In this document: positions 1-13,516 of the stretch, piece by piece
Numbering within the stretch: the first letter of the stretch is position 1
Layout: every line of letters starts with the position of its first letter
DNA from: Luteimonas sp. J29
Lineage (GTDB): Bacteria; Pseudomonadota; Gammaproteobacteria; Xanthomonadales; Xanthomonadaceae
Direction of reading: 5' to 3'
NCBI RefSeq assembly: GCF_000472505.1
Contig: NZ_AWZR01000005.1
Span: 327,363-391,362 of the forward strand
Length of the DNA: 64,000 nt
Translations under genes and position numbers: made by a program
The notes under the pieces: generated by a model
The model's database searches: none
The model's input: the letters and a program-made list of their open reading frames with translations, nothing else
What the model was told of the DNA's origin: nothing

Positions 1-1759
<1,759 letters not shown>

Positions 1760-1891
1760 GCCCGCGGCGCCGGTCGGCAGGACCGGGACCCGCCGGGCGC
1801 GACGCGCCTGGGGTCCCGGCCCCCGGCCCGGCGCCCGTCCGCGGGACGCCCGCAGGCCCGACCCCCGACCCGATTCCCGAACCCCGGTGCG

Positions 1892-3016
1892 ATGAAACGC
1901 GACTACTACGAGGTCCTCGGTGTCCCGCGCGACGCCAGCGAGGCCGACATCAAGAAGGCCTACCGCCGCTGCGCGATGAAGTACCACCCGGACCGCAACC
2001 CGGGGGACAAGGCGGCGGAGGCCGCGTTCAAGGAATGCAAGGAGGCCTACGAGGTCCTGTCGGACGGCGGCAGGCGCCGCATGTACGACCAGCACGGGCA
2101 CGCGGCGTTCGAGCACGGCATGGGCGGCGGCGGTGCGGGGCCGGGATTCGGCCCGGACATGGGCGACATCTTCGGCGACATCTTCGGCAACATCTTCGGC
2201 GGCGGTGGCGCCCGCGGCCCGCGCCGCGGCGCCGACGTCGGCTACGTGATGGAGCTGGACCTGGAGGAGGCGGTCTCGGGCGCGGAGAAGCGCATCGAGA
2301 TCCCGACCCTGGCCGAGTGCCGCGACTGCGACGGCACCGGCTCGGAGGACCGCAGGCTCGAGACCTGCACCACCTGCATGGGCCGCGGCCAGGTCCGCTT
2401 CCAGCGCGGCATCTTCTCGATGCAGCAGCCGTGTCCGCACTGCCACGGCCGTGGCCAGGTCATCGTCAATCCGTGCCGCACCTGCCACGGCAACGGCCGC
2501 ATCGAGCAGAAGAAGGTCCTGTCGGTGAAGATCCCCGCCGGCGTGGACAACGGCGACCGCATCCGCCTGGCGGGCGAGGGCGAGGCCGGGCCCGCGGGCG
2601 CCCCCCCGGGCGACCTGTATGTCGAGGTGCGGGTGCGTCCGCATCCGATTTTCGAACGCGACGGCGACGACCTGCACTGCGAGGTGCCGATCCGGATCTC
2701 GCAGGCCGCGCTCGGCGACACCGTCCGCGTGCCCACGCTCGACGGCGAGGCCGAGATCCGGATCCCGGCCGAGACCCAGACCGGCAGGGTGTTCCGGCTG
2801 CGCGACAAGGGCGTCAAGTCCGTGCGCAGCCGTGCGCGCGGCGACCTCTACTGCAAGGTGGTGGTGGAAACCCCGGTCAACCTCACCGCCGAGCAGCGCG
2901 AACTGCTGGAGAAGTTCGAAGCCACCTTCGTCGGCGACGGCGCGCGCAAGCATTCGCCCAAGTCGAGCACCTTTGTCGACGGCGTGCGCGGATTCTGGGA
3001 GCGCATGACCTCCTGA
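1892..3016 (+). CDS. dnaJ: Chaperone protein DnaJ (Hsp40)
   Basis: Co-chaperone that delivers clients to DnaK and stimulates its ATPase. At 374 residues it is full length. The J domain (residues 1-70) carries the HPD tripeptide in [11 protein letters not shown] Gly/Phe-rich linker follows (about 75-115, with repeated GDIFG units). The zinc-binding region has four CxxCxGxG repeats ([32 protein letters not shown]), and the C-terminal substrate-binding domain is complete. The start ATG opens directly into the canonical [10 protein letters not shown]. It lies downstream of dnaK, separated by a GC-rich spacer in which no clear terminator was seen, so co-transcription is likely. Confidence 0.98.
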   Translation: MKRDYYEVLGVPRDASEADIKKAYRRCAMKYHPDRNPGDKAAEAAFKECKEAYEVLSDGGRRRMYDQHGHAAFEHGMGGGGAGPGFGPDMGDIFGDIFGNIFGGGGARGPRRGADVGYVMELDLEEAVSGAEKRIEIPTLAECRDCDGTGSEDRRLETCTTCMGRGQVRFQRGIFSMQQPCPHCHGRGQVIVNPCRTCHGNGRIEQKKVLSVKIPAGVDNGDRIRLAGEGEAGPAGAPPGDLYVEVRVRPHPIFERDGDDLHCEVPIRISQAALGDTVRVPTLDGEAEIRIPAETQTGRVFRLRDKGVKSVRSRARGDLYCKVVVETPVNLTAEQRELLEKFEATFVGDGARKHSPKSSTFVDGVRGFWERMTS

Positions 3017-3068
3017 GCCCGGTCGCGCCGGGCTTGCCGGCGACCGGGTGCGCGGCTAGCCTGCCGCC

Positions 3069-3785
3069 ATGGGCAATCCCGTCCGACTCCTCATCCACGG
3101 CGCATCCGGCCGCATGGGGCGCGCGCTGCTGCGCCTGGCGGCCGAGCGCGCCGACGTCGCCGTGGTGGCGGCGGTGCAGCGGCGGGTGGACCAGCGCGTG
3201 GTCGACGGGATCCCCGTGTTCGCCGCCTCGGAACTGGCGGGGGCCCCGGACTTCGACGTCGCCATCGATTTCAGCCTGCCGGAAGGGTTCGATCCCGTCC
3301 TGGCCCTGTGCCGGGCGCGCGGATGCGCCCTGGTGTCGGGCACCACCGGTTTGTCCGATGCCCAGCGCGAGGCGCTGGAGGGCGCGTCCACGGCGATCCC
3401 GGTGCTGTGGCAGGCGAACTTCAGCGTGGGGGTGGCGGTGCTCGACGAACTGGTCGAGCGCGCCGCGTCCGCGCTGCCGGGCTGGGACTGCGATATCGTC
3501 GAGTCCCACCACGTGCACAAGCGCGACGCCCCCTCCGGCACCGCCCTGGCCCTGGGCGAATCGGCCGCGCGGGGCGGGGCCGTGCCCCGCTACGCCAGCC
3601 TGCGCGCCGGGGACATCGTCGGCGAGCACCTGGTCCAGTTCACCGGCTCCGGCGAGCGGATCGAACTGGTCCACCGCGCAGGCAACCGCGACATCTTCGC
3701 CCAGGGGGCGCTGGTGGCCGCCGCGCGGCTGGCCGGCCGGCCGCCCGGGCGTTACGGGCTGCGCGGACTGCTGTTCGCCGGCTAG
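3069..3785 (+). CDS. dapB: 4-hydroxy-tetrahydrodipicolinate reductase DapB
   Basis: NAD(P)H-dependent reduction step of the diaminopimelate/lysine pathway, supplying lysine and the peptidoglycan cross-linking amino acid. The N-terminal Rossmann motif GASGRMGRA, the VSGTTGLS loop and the catalytic/substrate signature ESHHVHKRDAPSGTA are present, followed by the C-terminal AGNRDIFAQGAL segment. At 238 residues it is slightly shorter than the E. coli enzyme but within the family range. It follows dnaJ after 52 bases on the same strand. Its stop codon overlaps by 4 bases the stop of the convergent gene downstream. A TAGCCT hexamer ending 6 bases before the ATG could be a weak -10 box. Confidence 0.97.
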   Translation: MGNPVRLLIHGASGRMGRALLRLAAERADVAVVAAVQRRVDQRVVDGIPVFAASELAGAPDFDVAIDFSLPEGFDPVLALCRARGCALVSGTTGLSDAQREALEGASTAIPVLWQANFSVGVAVLDELVERAASALPGWDCDIVESHHVHKRDAPSGTALALGESAARGGAVPRYASLRAGDIVGEHLVQFTGSGERIELVHRAGNRDIFAQGALVAAARLAGRPPGRYGLRGLLFAG

Positions 3786-4282
3786 TCCTCGACGAGCAGC
3801 TGCTCGAAGCGGGCGAGGGCGGCCTTGCCGCGCACGTCGCCGATGACCGTCCGGGCGCGCTCCAGGAGCTGTTCGAGCACGTCTTCGCTTTTCGCCTCCT
3901 CGAGCCTGAGCGCCAGGTCCTCGCCCATCGGCCCCAGCATCTCGTTCACGGCATGGGCGGCGCGGCGTCGACGGTCCCGCAGATCGCCTCCCGCGGCCGC
4001 CGCGGGCGCGGGGCCGGAGGCGGCCGCGGCGGCGGCCGGGGCTGGGCCGGGTGCGGGAGCCGGAGCAGCGCCGGCGACGGGGGACACCAGCCCCTTGGCC
4101 TGGAGGCTCTCGAGCAGGGCCAGCGCATCCTGGAGGCCCGACACCTGGCGCAGCTCGTCCACCGAGCGGTGGCCGTCGACCAGGATCAGCAGGCGGCGCT
4201 GGCGGATGTCGAGGCCGGCCTTGCGCTCCCCGATCTCCTGCTGGCCGGCCGCGGTCTTCGCATACACGGTCTTTCCGTTCAT
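3782..4282 (-). CDS. Uncharacterised protein with winged-helix-like N-terminus and Ala/Pro linker
   Basis: A 166-residue predicted cytoplasmic protein of unknown function. The N-terminal 65 residues (containing RQRRLLILVDGHRSVDEL and LESLQAKGLVSP) read like a small winged-helix fold seen in uncharacterised beta- and gammaproteobacterial proteins; that resemblance is from memory. A linker of about 35 residues consists almost wholly of Ala, Pro and Gly. The C-terminal part (about 105-166) is charged and helical, with ALRLEEAKSEDVLEQLLERA. The ATG at 4282 was chosen because upstream codons are compositionally unlike protein and enter the carA leader. It is convergent with dapB (4-base stop overlap) and divergent from carA. 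There is no signal peptide or membrane segment. Confidence 0.75.
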   Translation of the reverse strand: MNGKTVYAKTAAGQQEIGERKAGLDIRQRRLLILVDGHRSVDELRQVSGLQDALALLESLQAKGLVSPVAGAAPAPAPGPAPAAAAAASGPAPAAAAGGDLRDRRRRAAHAVNEMLGPMGEDLALRLEEAKSEDVLEQLLERARTVIGDVRGKAALARFEQLLVED

Positions 4283-4350
4283 TGCCCCCCCCGGACGCAC
4301 GGTACCGTTCGCAACAAACTTAGCGAGGGCCCGGCCGGTTGTACAGCGGG

Positions 4351-4380
4351 TTTTCCTTTTCCGGTCCCGGCCGGTATCAT
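4351..4380 (+). promoter_or_regulatory. Candidate carA promoter
   Basis: TTTTCC at 4351-4356 and TATCAT at 4375-4380 are separated by 18 bases. The -10 matches the sigma-70 consensus at 5 of 6 positions; the -35 is poor. The predicted transcription start near 4387 gives a leader of about 75 bases that contains the terminator-like hairpin described separately. Confidence 0.35.
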
Positions 4381-4400
4381 TCCCGCTCGCCTGATTCCCC

Positions 4401-4440
4401 CCGCTTCCGGACCGGCTTCCCCCCGCTCCGGCGGTTTTTT
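4401..4440 (+). terminator. Terminator-like hairpin in the carA leader (possible attenuator)
   Basis: CCG and CCGGA (4401-4403, 4407-4411, with a 3-base bulge) can pair with TCCGG and CGG (4427-4434). This forms an 8-bp stem with a 15-base loop, immediately followed by six T residues (4435-4440). That has the shape of an intrinsic terminator but lies 23 bases before the carA GTG, within the presumed leader. The loop and flanks are unusually C-rich. An attenuator role is inference. Confidence 0.45.
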
Positions 4441-4463
4441 GCAACCCCACGTAGGCGAAGCCA

Positions 4464-5588
4464 GTGACCCAAACCGCAATCCTCGTCCTCGAAGACGGCA
4501 CCGTGTTCGAGGGCGTATCCGTGGGCGCGCCCGACCTGTCGATCGGCGAGGTGGTGTTCAACACCGCCATGACCGGCTACCAGGAAGTGCTCACCGACCC
4601 CTCGTACGCGCGCCAGCTGGTGACGCTGACCTATCCGCACATCGGCAACACCGGCTGCACCGACCAGGACGACGAGGCCGCGCGTCCGTGGGTGGCCGGG
4701 CTGATCGTGCGCGACGTGCCGCGCCGGCCCAGCAGCTGGCGCGCGCAGGCCGCGCTGCCCGAATGGCTGAACGAGCGCGGCATCGTCGCCATCGCCGGCA
4801 TCGACACCCGCCGCCTGACCCGCCTGCTGCGCGAGCGCGGGGCCCAGAACGGCGCGCTGATGGCCGGCGACATCGACGTCGACAAGGCGCTCGAGGCCGC
4901 GCGCAAGTTCCCCGGTCTCAAGGGCATGGACCTGGCGAAGGAAGTCACCACGCCGGAACCCTATACCTGGACCGAGGGCACGCTCGATCTGGACAGCGGC
5001 GAGTTCCGCCGCGTGCCGGCGCGCTTCCGGGTGGTCGCCTACGACTTCGGGGTCAAGCGCAACATCCTGCGCCTGCTGGCCGAGCGCGGCTGCGAGCTGA
5101 CCGTGGTCCCGGCGCAGACCCCGGCGTCCGAAGTGCTGGCGATGAGGCCCGACGGCGTGTTCCTGTCCAATGGCCCCGGCGACCCGGAGCCGTGCGACTA
5201 CGCCATCGCCGCCATCCGCGAGATCATCGCGGCCAGGGTGCCGGTCTTCGGCATCTGCCTGGGCCACCAGCTGCTTGCGCTGGCGGCCGGGGCGAAGACC
5301 GTGAAGATGGCCAACGGCCACCACGGCGCCAACCACCCCGTGCAGTCGCTGGAGGACGGGAGGGTGATGATCACCTCCCAGAACCACGGCTTCGCGGTGG
5401 ACGAATCCAGCCTGCCGCCGAACGTGCGGGTGCTGCACCGCTCGCTGTTCGACGGCACCAACCAGGGCATCGAGCTGACCGACGCCCCGGCGTTCTCGTT
5501 CCAGGGCCACCCCGAGGCCTCGCCCGGCCCCTGCGACGTGGCGCCGCTGTTCGACCGCTTCATCGCCACGCTCGAAGCGCGCGCCTGA
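4464..5588 (+). CDS. carA: Carbamoyl-phosphate synthase small (glutaminase) chain
   Basis: Hydrolyses glutamine and feeds ammonia to CarB for carbamoyl phosphate, the precursor of arginine and pyrimidines. Its 374 residues begin at a GTG in the usual N-terminal context ([16 protein letters not shown]). The N-terminal CPSase small-chain domain occupies about 1-150. The C-terminal class I glutamine amidotransferase domain has the nucleophile elbow [10 protein letters not shown] (catalytic Cys) and the GHPEASPGP segment with the catalytic His and Glu. carB lies 140 bases downstream on the same strand. A terminator-like leader hairpin just upstream suggests transcript-level control. Confidence 0.98.
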   Translation: MTQTAILVLEDGTVFEGVSVGAPDLSIGEVVFNTAMTGYQEVLTDPSYARQLVTLTYPHIGNTGCTDQDDEAARPWVAGLIVRDVPRRPSSWRAQAALPEWLNERGIVAIAGIDTRRLTRLLRERGAQNGALMAGDIDVDKALEAARKFPGLKGMDLAKEVTTPEPYTWTEGTLDLDSGEFRRVPARFRVVAYDFGVKRNILRLLAERGCELTVVPAQTPASEVLAMRPDGVFLSNGPGDPEPCDYAIAAIREIIAARVPVFGICLGHQLLALAAGAKTVKMANGHHGANHPVQSLEDGRVMITSQNHGFAVDESSLPPNVRVLHRSLFDGTNQGIELTDAPAFSFQGHPEASPGPCDVAPLFDRFIATLEARA

Positions 5589-5728
5589 GCGCGCAGGGGC
5601 GGCACGGCTCCGCGCCGCGGGGCCTGTGACCGCCGGACCACGGCCGCGCACGCGCGGCGCCGCCGGGCCTGGCCCGGACCAGACACAACGGCCGCCCCCG
5701 GGCGCGTCCGCGAAAGACCGAGGAACGA

Positions 5729-8977
<3,249 letters not shown>

Positions 8978-8987
8978 GGAACCAGCC

Positions 8988-9464
8988 ATGAGAGCACCCA
9001 TGACCCTGGCAGGCGCCCAGCGCCTGCGTGCGGAACTCGAGGAACTCAAGTCGGTCAAGCGACCGGCGGTCATCGCCGCGATCGCCGAGGCGCGCTCGCA
9101 CGGCGACCTGAAGGAAAACGCCGAATACCACGCCGCGCGCGAGCAGCAGGGCTTCATCGAAGGCCGCATCCAGCAGCTCGAGAGCGAGCTGTCGCACGCC
9201 GACATCATCGACGTGACCAAGCTGGACGTCGGCGACAAGGTCGTGTTCGGCGCCAAGGTGACGATCGTCGACGTCGAGACCGACGAGGAACGTCGCTACC
9301 AGATCGTCGGCGACCTCGAAGCGGACATCAAGCTCGGCCTGATCGCGATCTCCTCGCCGGTGGCGCGGGCGCTGATCGGCAAGCACGCCGGCGACACGGT
9401 CACCATCGAGGCCCCGGCCGGCGCGCGCGAGTTCGAGATCGTCGACGTCAGCTACCGCGACTGA
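8988..9464 (+). CDS. greA: Transcription elongation factor GreA
   Basis: Rescues arrested RNA polymerase by stimulating cleavage of backtracked transcripts. The 158 residues show an N-terminal antiparallel coiled coil (about 1-80) with the tip region [20 protein letters not shown], which carries the acidic residues that enter the secondary channel, and a C-terminal FKBP-like domain ([10 protein letters not shown] to the end). The start with two nearby ATGs (MRAPMTL) follows the form I recall for Xanthomonadales; the first was chosen. It is tightly spaced between carB (10 bases) and rpfE (6 bases). Confidence 0.97.
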   Translation: MRAPMTLAGAQRLRAELEELKSVKRPAVIAAIAEARSHGDLKENAEYHAAREQQGFIEGRIQQLESELSHADIIDVTKLDVGDKVVFGAKVTIVDVETDEERRYQIVGDLEADIKLGLIAISSPVARALIGKHAGDTVTIEAPAGAREFEIVDVSYRD

Positions 9465-9470
9465 CGCGCG

Positions 9471-10403
9471 ATGGCCCGGGTCACGCTGCTGCTGCCCGCG
9501 TCGCGCCGGCTCGGCGCGCCGTCGGCCGCGGTTGCGGCGGCGCTCGGGCGCGCGGACATGGCGACGGCGCCGGGCGAAGGCCGGCGGGCGCAGCTGCGGC
9601 GCTGTTTCGACCTGCTGCCCGACCGCTGGCCGGTCGCCGCGCTCACCCGCCAGCTCGACGCCGGCGACGCCGCCGGCGCGACCTGGCTGCGCGCCGACCC
9701 GTGCCGGATCCAGGCCGACATCAACGGCGCGCGCCTGCTCGACCACGGCGACACGCTGGGCCTCGACGCGGAAGACGCCGCGCGGCTGCTGCCCGCGCTG
9801 CGGACCTTGTTCGGCGACGCCGGCATGCCGATCGACGCGCCGGTCCCGACCCGCTGGTACCTGCGGCTGGCGCCGTCCACGCCGCTGCCCGCGTTCACCG
9901 CGCCCGACGACGCGCTCGGCGCCGACGTGTTCGAGCACCTGGCCGGGGGACGCGACGGCCGCCGCTGGCGGAGCCTGCTTACCGAAGCCCAGGTGATCCT
10001 GCACAACCATCCCTGGAACGCGCAGCGGATCGCCGCAGGCAAGCGGCCGGTGAACTCGCTGTGGTTCTGGGGCGGTGGGGAACTGCCCACCCAGGTGCGT
10101 TCGCCGCATGCGTGTTTCCACCCCGGCGACGACCTGGCCGCCGCGCTGGCGGCCGCCGCCGGCACCGGCGCGCCGTTGCCGCCGCGGTTCGAGGCGGGCG
10201 AGGGCGATGTGGCCTACGACTTGTCCACGCTCCGCGACACGCCCGTGCTCGAGCGCGACTGGCTGCTGCCGGCGCTGGACGCGCTGCGCGCCGGACGCAT
10301 CGCCTCGCTGGTGCTCGATACCGCCGACGGCACCGTGTTCACGCTCGCGCGCGGCCAGCGCTGGCGCTTCTGGCGCCGGCCCCGCGCCGGCTTCCAGGCC
10401 TGA
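9471..10403 (+). CDS. rpfE: RpfE-like protein (phosphoglycerate-mutase-like, function uncertain)
   Basis: A 310-residue cytoplasmic protein of the Xanthomonadales RpfE family, often annotated as a cofactor-independent phosphoglycerate-mutase-like (alkaline-phosphatase fold) protein. Visible hallmarks are WLRADPCRIQADINGARLL, the VILHNHPWNAQRIAAGKRPV segment and NSLWFWGGGELP; the metal-binding set of true mutases is not obvious. In Xanthomonas, rpfE belongs to the same regulatory cluster as rpfG/C/F/B, although its biochemical role is not established. It starts 6 bases after greA and its TGA overlaps the recJ ATG by one base, so it is translationally coupled to recJ. Family assignment is from recalled sequence and synteny. 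Confidence 0.8.
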   Translation: MARVTLLLPASRRLGAPSAAVAAALGRADMATAPGEGRRAQLRRCFDLLPDRWPVAALTRQLDAGDAAGATWLRADPCRIQADINGARLLDHGDTLGLDAEDAARLLPALRTLFGDAGMPIDAPVPTRWYLRLAPSTPLPAFTAPDDALGADVFEHLAGGRDGRRWRSLLTEAQVILHNHPWNAQRIAAGKRPVNSLWFWGGGELPTQVRSPHACFHPGDDLAAALAAAAGTGAPLPPRFEAGEGDVAYDLSTLRDTPVLERDWLLPALDALRAGRIASLVLDTADGTVFTLARGQRWRFWRRPRAGFQA

Positions 10404-12121
10404 TGGCCGTGCGCATCCGCAGGCGCGGGGCGGTCGCGCCCGCCCCGGGCTGGCCCGACGCGATCCCGCCGCTGCTGCGCCGCATCTACGCCGCGCGCGG
10501 CATCGACGACCCGCGCCTGGCCCAGCCGCGCCTGGCGCAGCTGCCCGCGCCGGACGCGCTCGGCGGCGTGGTCGAGGCGGTGCGCCTGCTGGCCGACGCG
10601 ATCGCCCGCGACACCCGCATCCTGGTGGTCGGCGACTTCGACGCCGACGGCGCCACCGCCTGCGCGGTCGCGGTACGCGGCCTGCGCATGCTCGGCGCGC
10701 GCGACGTCGTCCACGCGGTTCCGAACCGGGTGGTGCACGGCTACGGGCTGTCGGTCGGCCTGGTGGAGGAACTGGCAGCGCTGGATCCCGGGCTGCTCGT
10801 CACCGTCGACCACGGCATCGCCTGCCACGCCGGCGTGGGGGCGGCGCGGGCACGCGGCTGGCAGGTGCTGGTCACCGACCACCACCTGCCCGGCGAGGCG
10901 CTGCCGCCCGCGCACGCGATCGTCAATCCCAACCTGCGCGGCGACCTGTTCGCGTGCAAGGCGCTGGCCGGGGTCGGGGTCATCTTCTACGTGCTGCTCG
11001 CGTTGCGCGCGCGATTGCGCGAGGACGGCGCATTCGCCGGGCGCGAGGAACCCGACCTGGCGCGCCTGCTCGACCTGGTCGCGGTCGGGACCGTCGCCGA
11101 CCTGGTTCCTCTCGACGCCACCAACCGTGCCCTGGTGTCGGCGGGCCTGCGGCGGTTGCGGACGGGGCAGGGCTGCCCCGGCCTGCAGGCGCTGGCCGAG
11201 GTGGCGGGACGCCGCCTCGGGACCTTGACCGCGGCCGACATCGGTTACGCCATCGCGCCCCGGCTCAACGCCGCCGGGCGGCTCGAGGACATGGCGCTGG
11301 GCATCGAGTGCCTGCTCACCGACGATCCTGCCCGCGCGCACGAACTGGCCGCCGTGCTGCACCGTATCAACCAGGAGCGGCGGGGCCTGCAGCAGGCCAT
11401 GGTGGACGACGCCGAGGCGGTGCTGGCGGCGCTGCCGTCGTCCGGCGCGGAACCGCCGCTGGCCGTCTGCCTGTTCGACCCGGAGTGGCATGCGGGCGTC
11501 GTGGGCCTGGTCGCCTCGAAGATGAAAGAACGCCTGCACCGGCCGGTGGTCGCCTTCGCGCCGGCCGAACCCGGCGGCGACCAGCTCCGCGGGTCGGCGC
11601 GCTCGATCCCGGGCCTGCACATCCGCGACGTGCTGGCGGCGGTGGACAGCGCCCATCCGGGCCTGGTCGAACGCTTCGGCGGCCACGCCATGGCCGCCGG
11701 CCTGAGCCTGCGCCGCGAGGCCTTCCCCGCGTTCGAACAGGCCTTCGCCGCCGCGGTCGCCTCGATGCTCGACCCGGCGCTGCTCCGGGCCGAACTGCTC
11801 AGCGACGGCGAGCTGCTGCCCGGCGAGTTCGACCGCTTCCATGCCGAGGCCATCCGCGACGGCGGACCCTGGGGCCAGGGCTTCGCCGAGCCGCTGTTCG
11901 ACGGCACCTTCCAGGTGCTGGACTGGAAGCCGGTCGGCGACCGCCACCTGCGCCTGCGCCTGCGCGCCGAAGGCGTGGCCGCGCCGCTGGCGGCGATCCA
12001 TTTCGGCGGCCTCGACCTGCCGCCTGCCGGATACTGCCGGCTCGCGTACCGGCTGGCGCCGGACGACTGGCGCGGCGGCGATGCGATCCAGCTCGTGGTC
12101 GAACACCGCGAGCCGGCCTGA
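10403..12121 (+). CDS. recJ: Single-stranded-DNA-specific exonuclease RecJ
   Basis: 5'-3' single-strand exonuclease of the RecF recombination, mismatch-repair and base-excision pathways. The protein has 572 residues starting at the ATG that overlaps the rpfE stop. The DHH phosphoesterase domain carries the metal-binding motifs GDFDADGATA, VDHGI and TDHHLPG. The DHHA1 domain has the ERFGGHAMAAG signature, and a C-terminal OB-like region completes the enzyme. It is the last gene of the carB-greA-rpfE-recJ run and ends 7 bases from the convergent acyltransferase gene, with no room for a separate terminator. Confidence 0.97.
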   Translation: MAVRIRRRGAVAPAPGWPDAIPPLLRRIYAARGIDDPRLAQPRLAQLPAPDALGGVVEAVRLLADAIARDTRILVVGDFDADGATACAVAVRGLRMLGARDVVHAVPNRVVHGYGLSVGLVEELAALDPGLLVTVDHGIACHAGVGAARARGWQVLVTDHHLPGEALPPAHAIVNPNLRGDLFACKALAGVGVIFYVLLALRARLREDGAFAGREEPDLARLLDLVAVGTVADLVPLDATNRALVSAGLRRLRTGQGCPGLQALAEVAGRRLGTLTAADIGYAIAPRLNAAGRLEDMALGIECLLTDDPARAHELAAVLHRINQERRGLQQAMVDDAEAVLAALPSSGAEPPLAVCLFDPEWHAGVVGLVASKMKERLHRPVVAFAPAEPGGDQLRGSARSIPGLHIRDVLAAVDSAHPGLVERFGGHAMAAGLSLRREAFPAFEQAFAAAVASMLDPALLRAELLSDGELLPGEFDRFHAEAIRDGGPWGQGFAEPLFDGTFQVLDWKPVGDRHLRLRLRAEGVAAPLAAIHFGGLDLPPAGYCRLAYRLAPDDWRGGDAIQLVVEHREPA

Positions 12122-12128
12122 GCCGGCC

Positions 12129-13373
12129 TCAGCCGCCGCCGGAGGCGGTCCGCGGCGCCTGCCGGTGCCCGCGCTCCGGATCGCCGGCGGCCGCCGCCGG
12201 GCCCGGCGCCAGGCGCTTGAGCCCGAACAGCGGCCTGAGCAGGGGCACGCGCCGGATCGATTCGTAGCCGGCAAACGCGAGGGCGAAGGTCAGCACCACC
12301 AGCAGCGGCGCTTCCAGCAGCGGCGGCAGCGCCAGCGGTCGCAGGTGCCATGCAAGAAGCACCGTCAGCGTCTGGTGCAGGATGTAGACCGGGAACACCG
12401 CCTGCGAGAGGTAGCGCAGGGCGGGGCCGTCGCCCGGCGCGCACCGGCGGGCGAAGCCGAGGATGGCCACGATCGCGCACCACTGGTCGAGGCCCCAGAG
12501 CCCGCGCACCGCCAGGCGCAGCGCCTGCGGGGGATCGGCCTCGGCGTAGATCCGGAAGTAGCCCGCGATCGCCACCCAGCTGCCCAGCCACAGCCAGAGC
12601 GCCGGCCAGCGCGCGCGCTCGATCGCCGCCCAGGTCGCTTCGCCGCGCGCGACCAGGAACCCGAGCAGGAAGACCGGGAAGTACTGGGCGTGGTTGTACC
12701 AGTCGTCGACCAGCGCGTGGGTCGAGCCGAAGCGTCCGACCAGCAGCAGCCGGGCCGCTGCCAGCCACAGCGCCGGCAACAGCAGCACCGCGGGGGCGGA
12801 GGCGAGCAGGGCGTCGAGGCGGGCGCCGGCGCGCTCGGTCGCCTCCGGGGCGAGGCGCAGCAGCAGCCACAGGGCCACGGTGTAGACCCAGAGGTAGGCG
12901 ACGAACCACAGGTGGTTCCAGGTCGGCAGCACCAGGCAGTCGTCGCCCCGGCAGAAGCTTCCGTCGCCGGCGAGGTAGCGGCCCCAGAACGCCAGGTAGC
13001 CGTCGTGGTACCCGCTCGGCAGCTTCTCCACCACCTCGTAGTACGACTGCGGCGGCACCACCACCAGCATCCCGAACGCGAGCGGCACCAGCAGCCGCCA
13101 CGAGCGCGGTCCGAGGAAGCGCACGCGCCCGTTCGCGGCCGCGGCATCGCGCCTTGCGCGGGCCAGCAGGAAGGCCGTGGCCACGCCCGAGACCAGGAAC
13201 AGCAGCGACAGCCGCCACGGCGAGCTGAGCATCATGAACGGCTCGAGCGCGGGGCCGGCCGCGGGGCTGTTGATATGCCAGTCCCAGGTCACGTAGTACA
13301 TGCCCACGTGGTAGAGCACCAGCAGGCCGAAGGCGAGGACGCGGACCCAGTCGAGATCGTGGCGGCGTGTCAT
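12129..13373 (-). CDS. Acyltransferase family 3 integral membrane protein (OpgC-like)
   Basis: Predicted inner-membrane O-acyltransferase of 414 residues with about ten hydrophobic segments. The opening RRHDLDWVRVLAFGLLVLYH is the typical first helix of acyltransferase-3/OpgC proteins, including the conserved His in LLVLYHVGMYY; the FLVSGVATAF and VFPVYILHQTL segments also fit. Family members transfer acetyl or succinyl groups to periplasmic or surface glycans; the substrate here is unknown. The ATG at 13373 was chosen because further upstream codons are Arg-rich and overlap the neighbouring promoter region. The gene is convergent with recJ and divergent from the LytTR regulator. Confidence 0.85.
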   Translation of the reverse strand: MTRRHDLDWVRVLAFGLLVLYHVGMYYVTWDWHINSPAAGPALEPFMMLSSPWRLSLLFLVSGVATAFLLARARRDAAAANGRVRFLGPRSWRLLVPLAFGMLVVVPPQSYYEVVEKLPSGYHDGYLAFWGRYLAGDGSFCRGDDCLVLPTWNHLWFVAYLWVYTVALWLLLRLAPEATERAGARLDALLASAPAVLLLPALWLAAARLLLVGRFGSTHALVDDWYNHAQYFPVFLLGFLVARGEATWAAIERARWPALWLWLGSWVAIAGYFRIYAEADPPQALRLAVRGLWGLDQWCAIVAILGFARRCAPGDGPALRYLSQAVFPVYILHQTLTVLLAWHLRPLALPPLLEAPLLVVLTFALAFAGYESIRRVPLLRPLFGLKRLAPGPAAAAGDPERGHRQAPRTASGGG

Positions 13374-13503
13374 GGCGCGGTATCGTGGACGTCGCCGCCA
13401 ATCTCCGCCCCGGCGCGGACGGCGGCAAGCGCGAAGTGACCGGCCGACCGGGCGCGGGGACGAACCGCGGCTGCACCGGGACCGGCCGGGAGCGCGGCGC
13501 CCG

Positions 13504-13509
13504 TAGAAT
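13504..13509 (+). promoter_or_regulatory. -10 box ending 7 bases before the LytTR regulator ATG
   Basis: TAGAAT (5 of 6 matches to TATAAT) ends exactly 7 bases before the start codon, which places the predicted transcription start at or one base before the ATG. There is no Shine-Dalgarno sequence in the gap. No good -35 was found. The same geometry occurs before clpS, aat and the lipoprotein gene. Confidence 0.5.
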
Positions 13510-13516
13510 TCCCGGC

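Noticed and set aside
9701..10402. recJ starting upstream within rpfE
   Set aside because: The upstream part overlaps a complete family protein in another frame; the ATG at 10403 opens directly into RecJ sequence.
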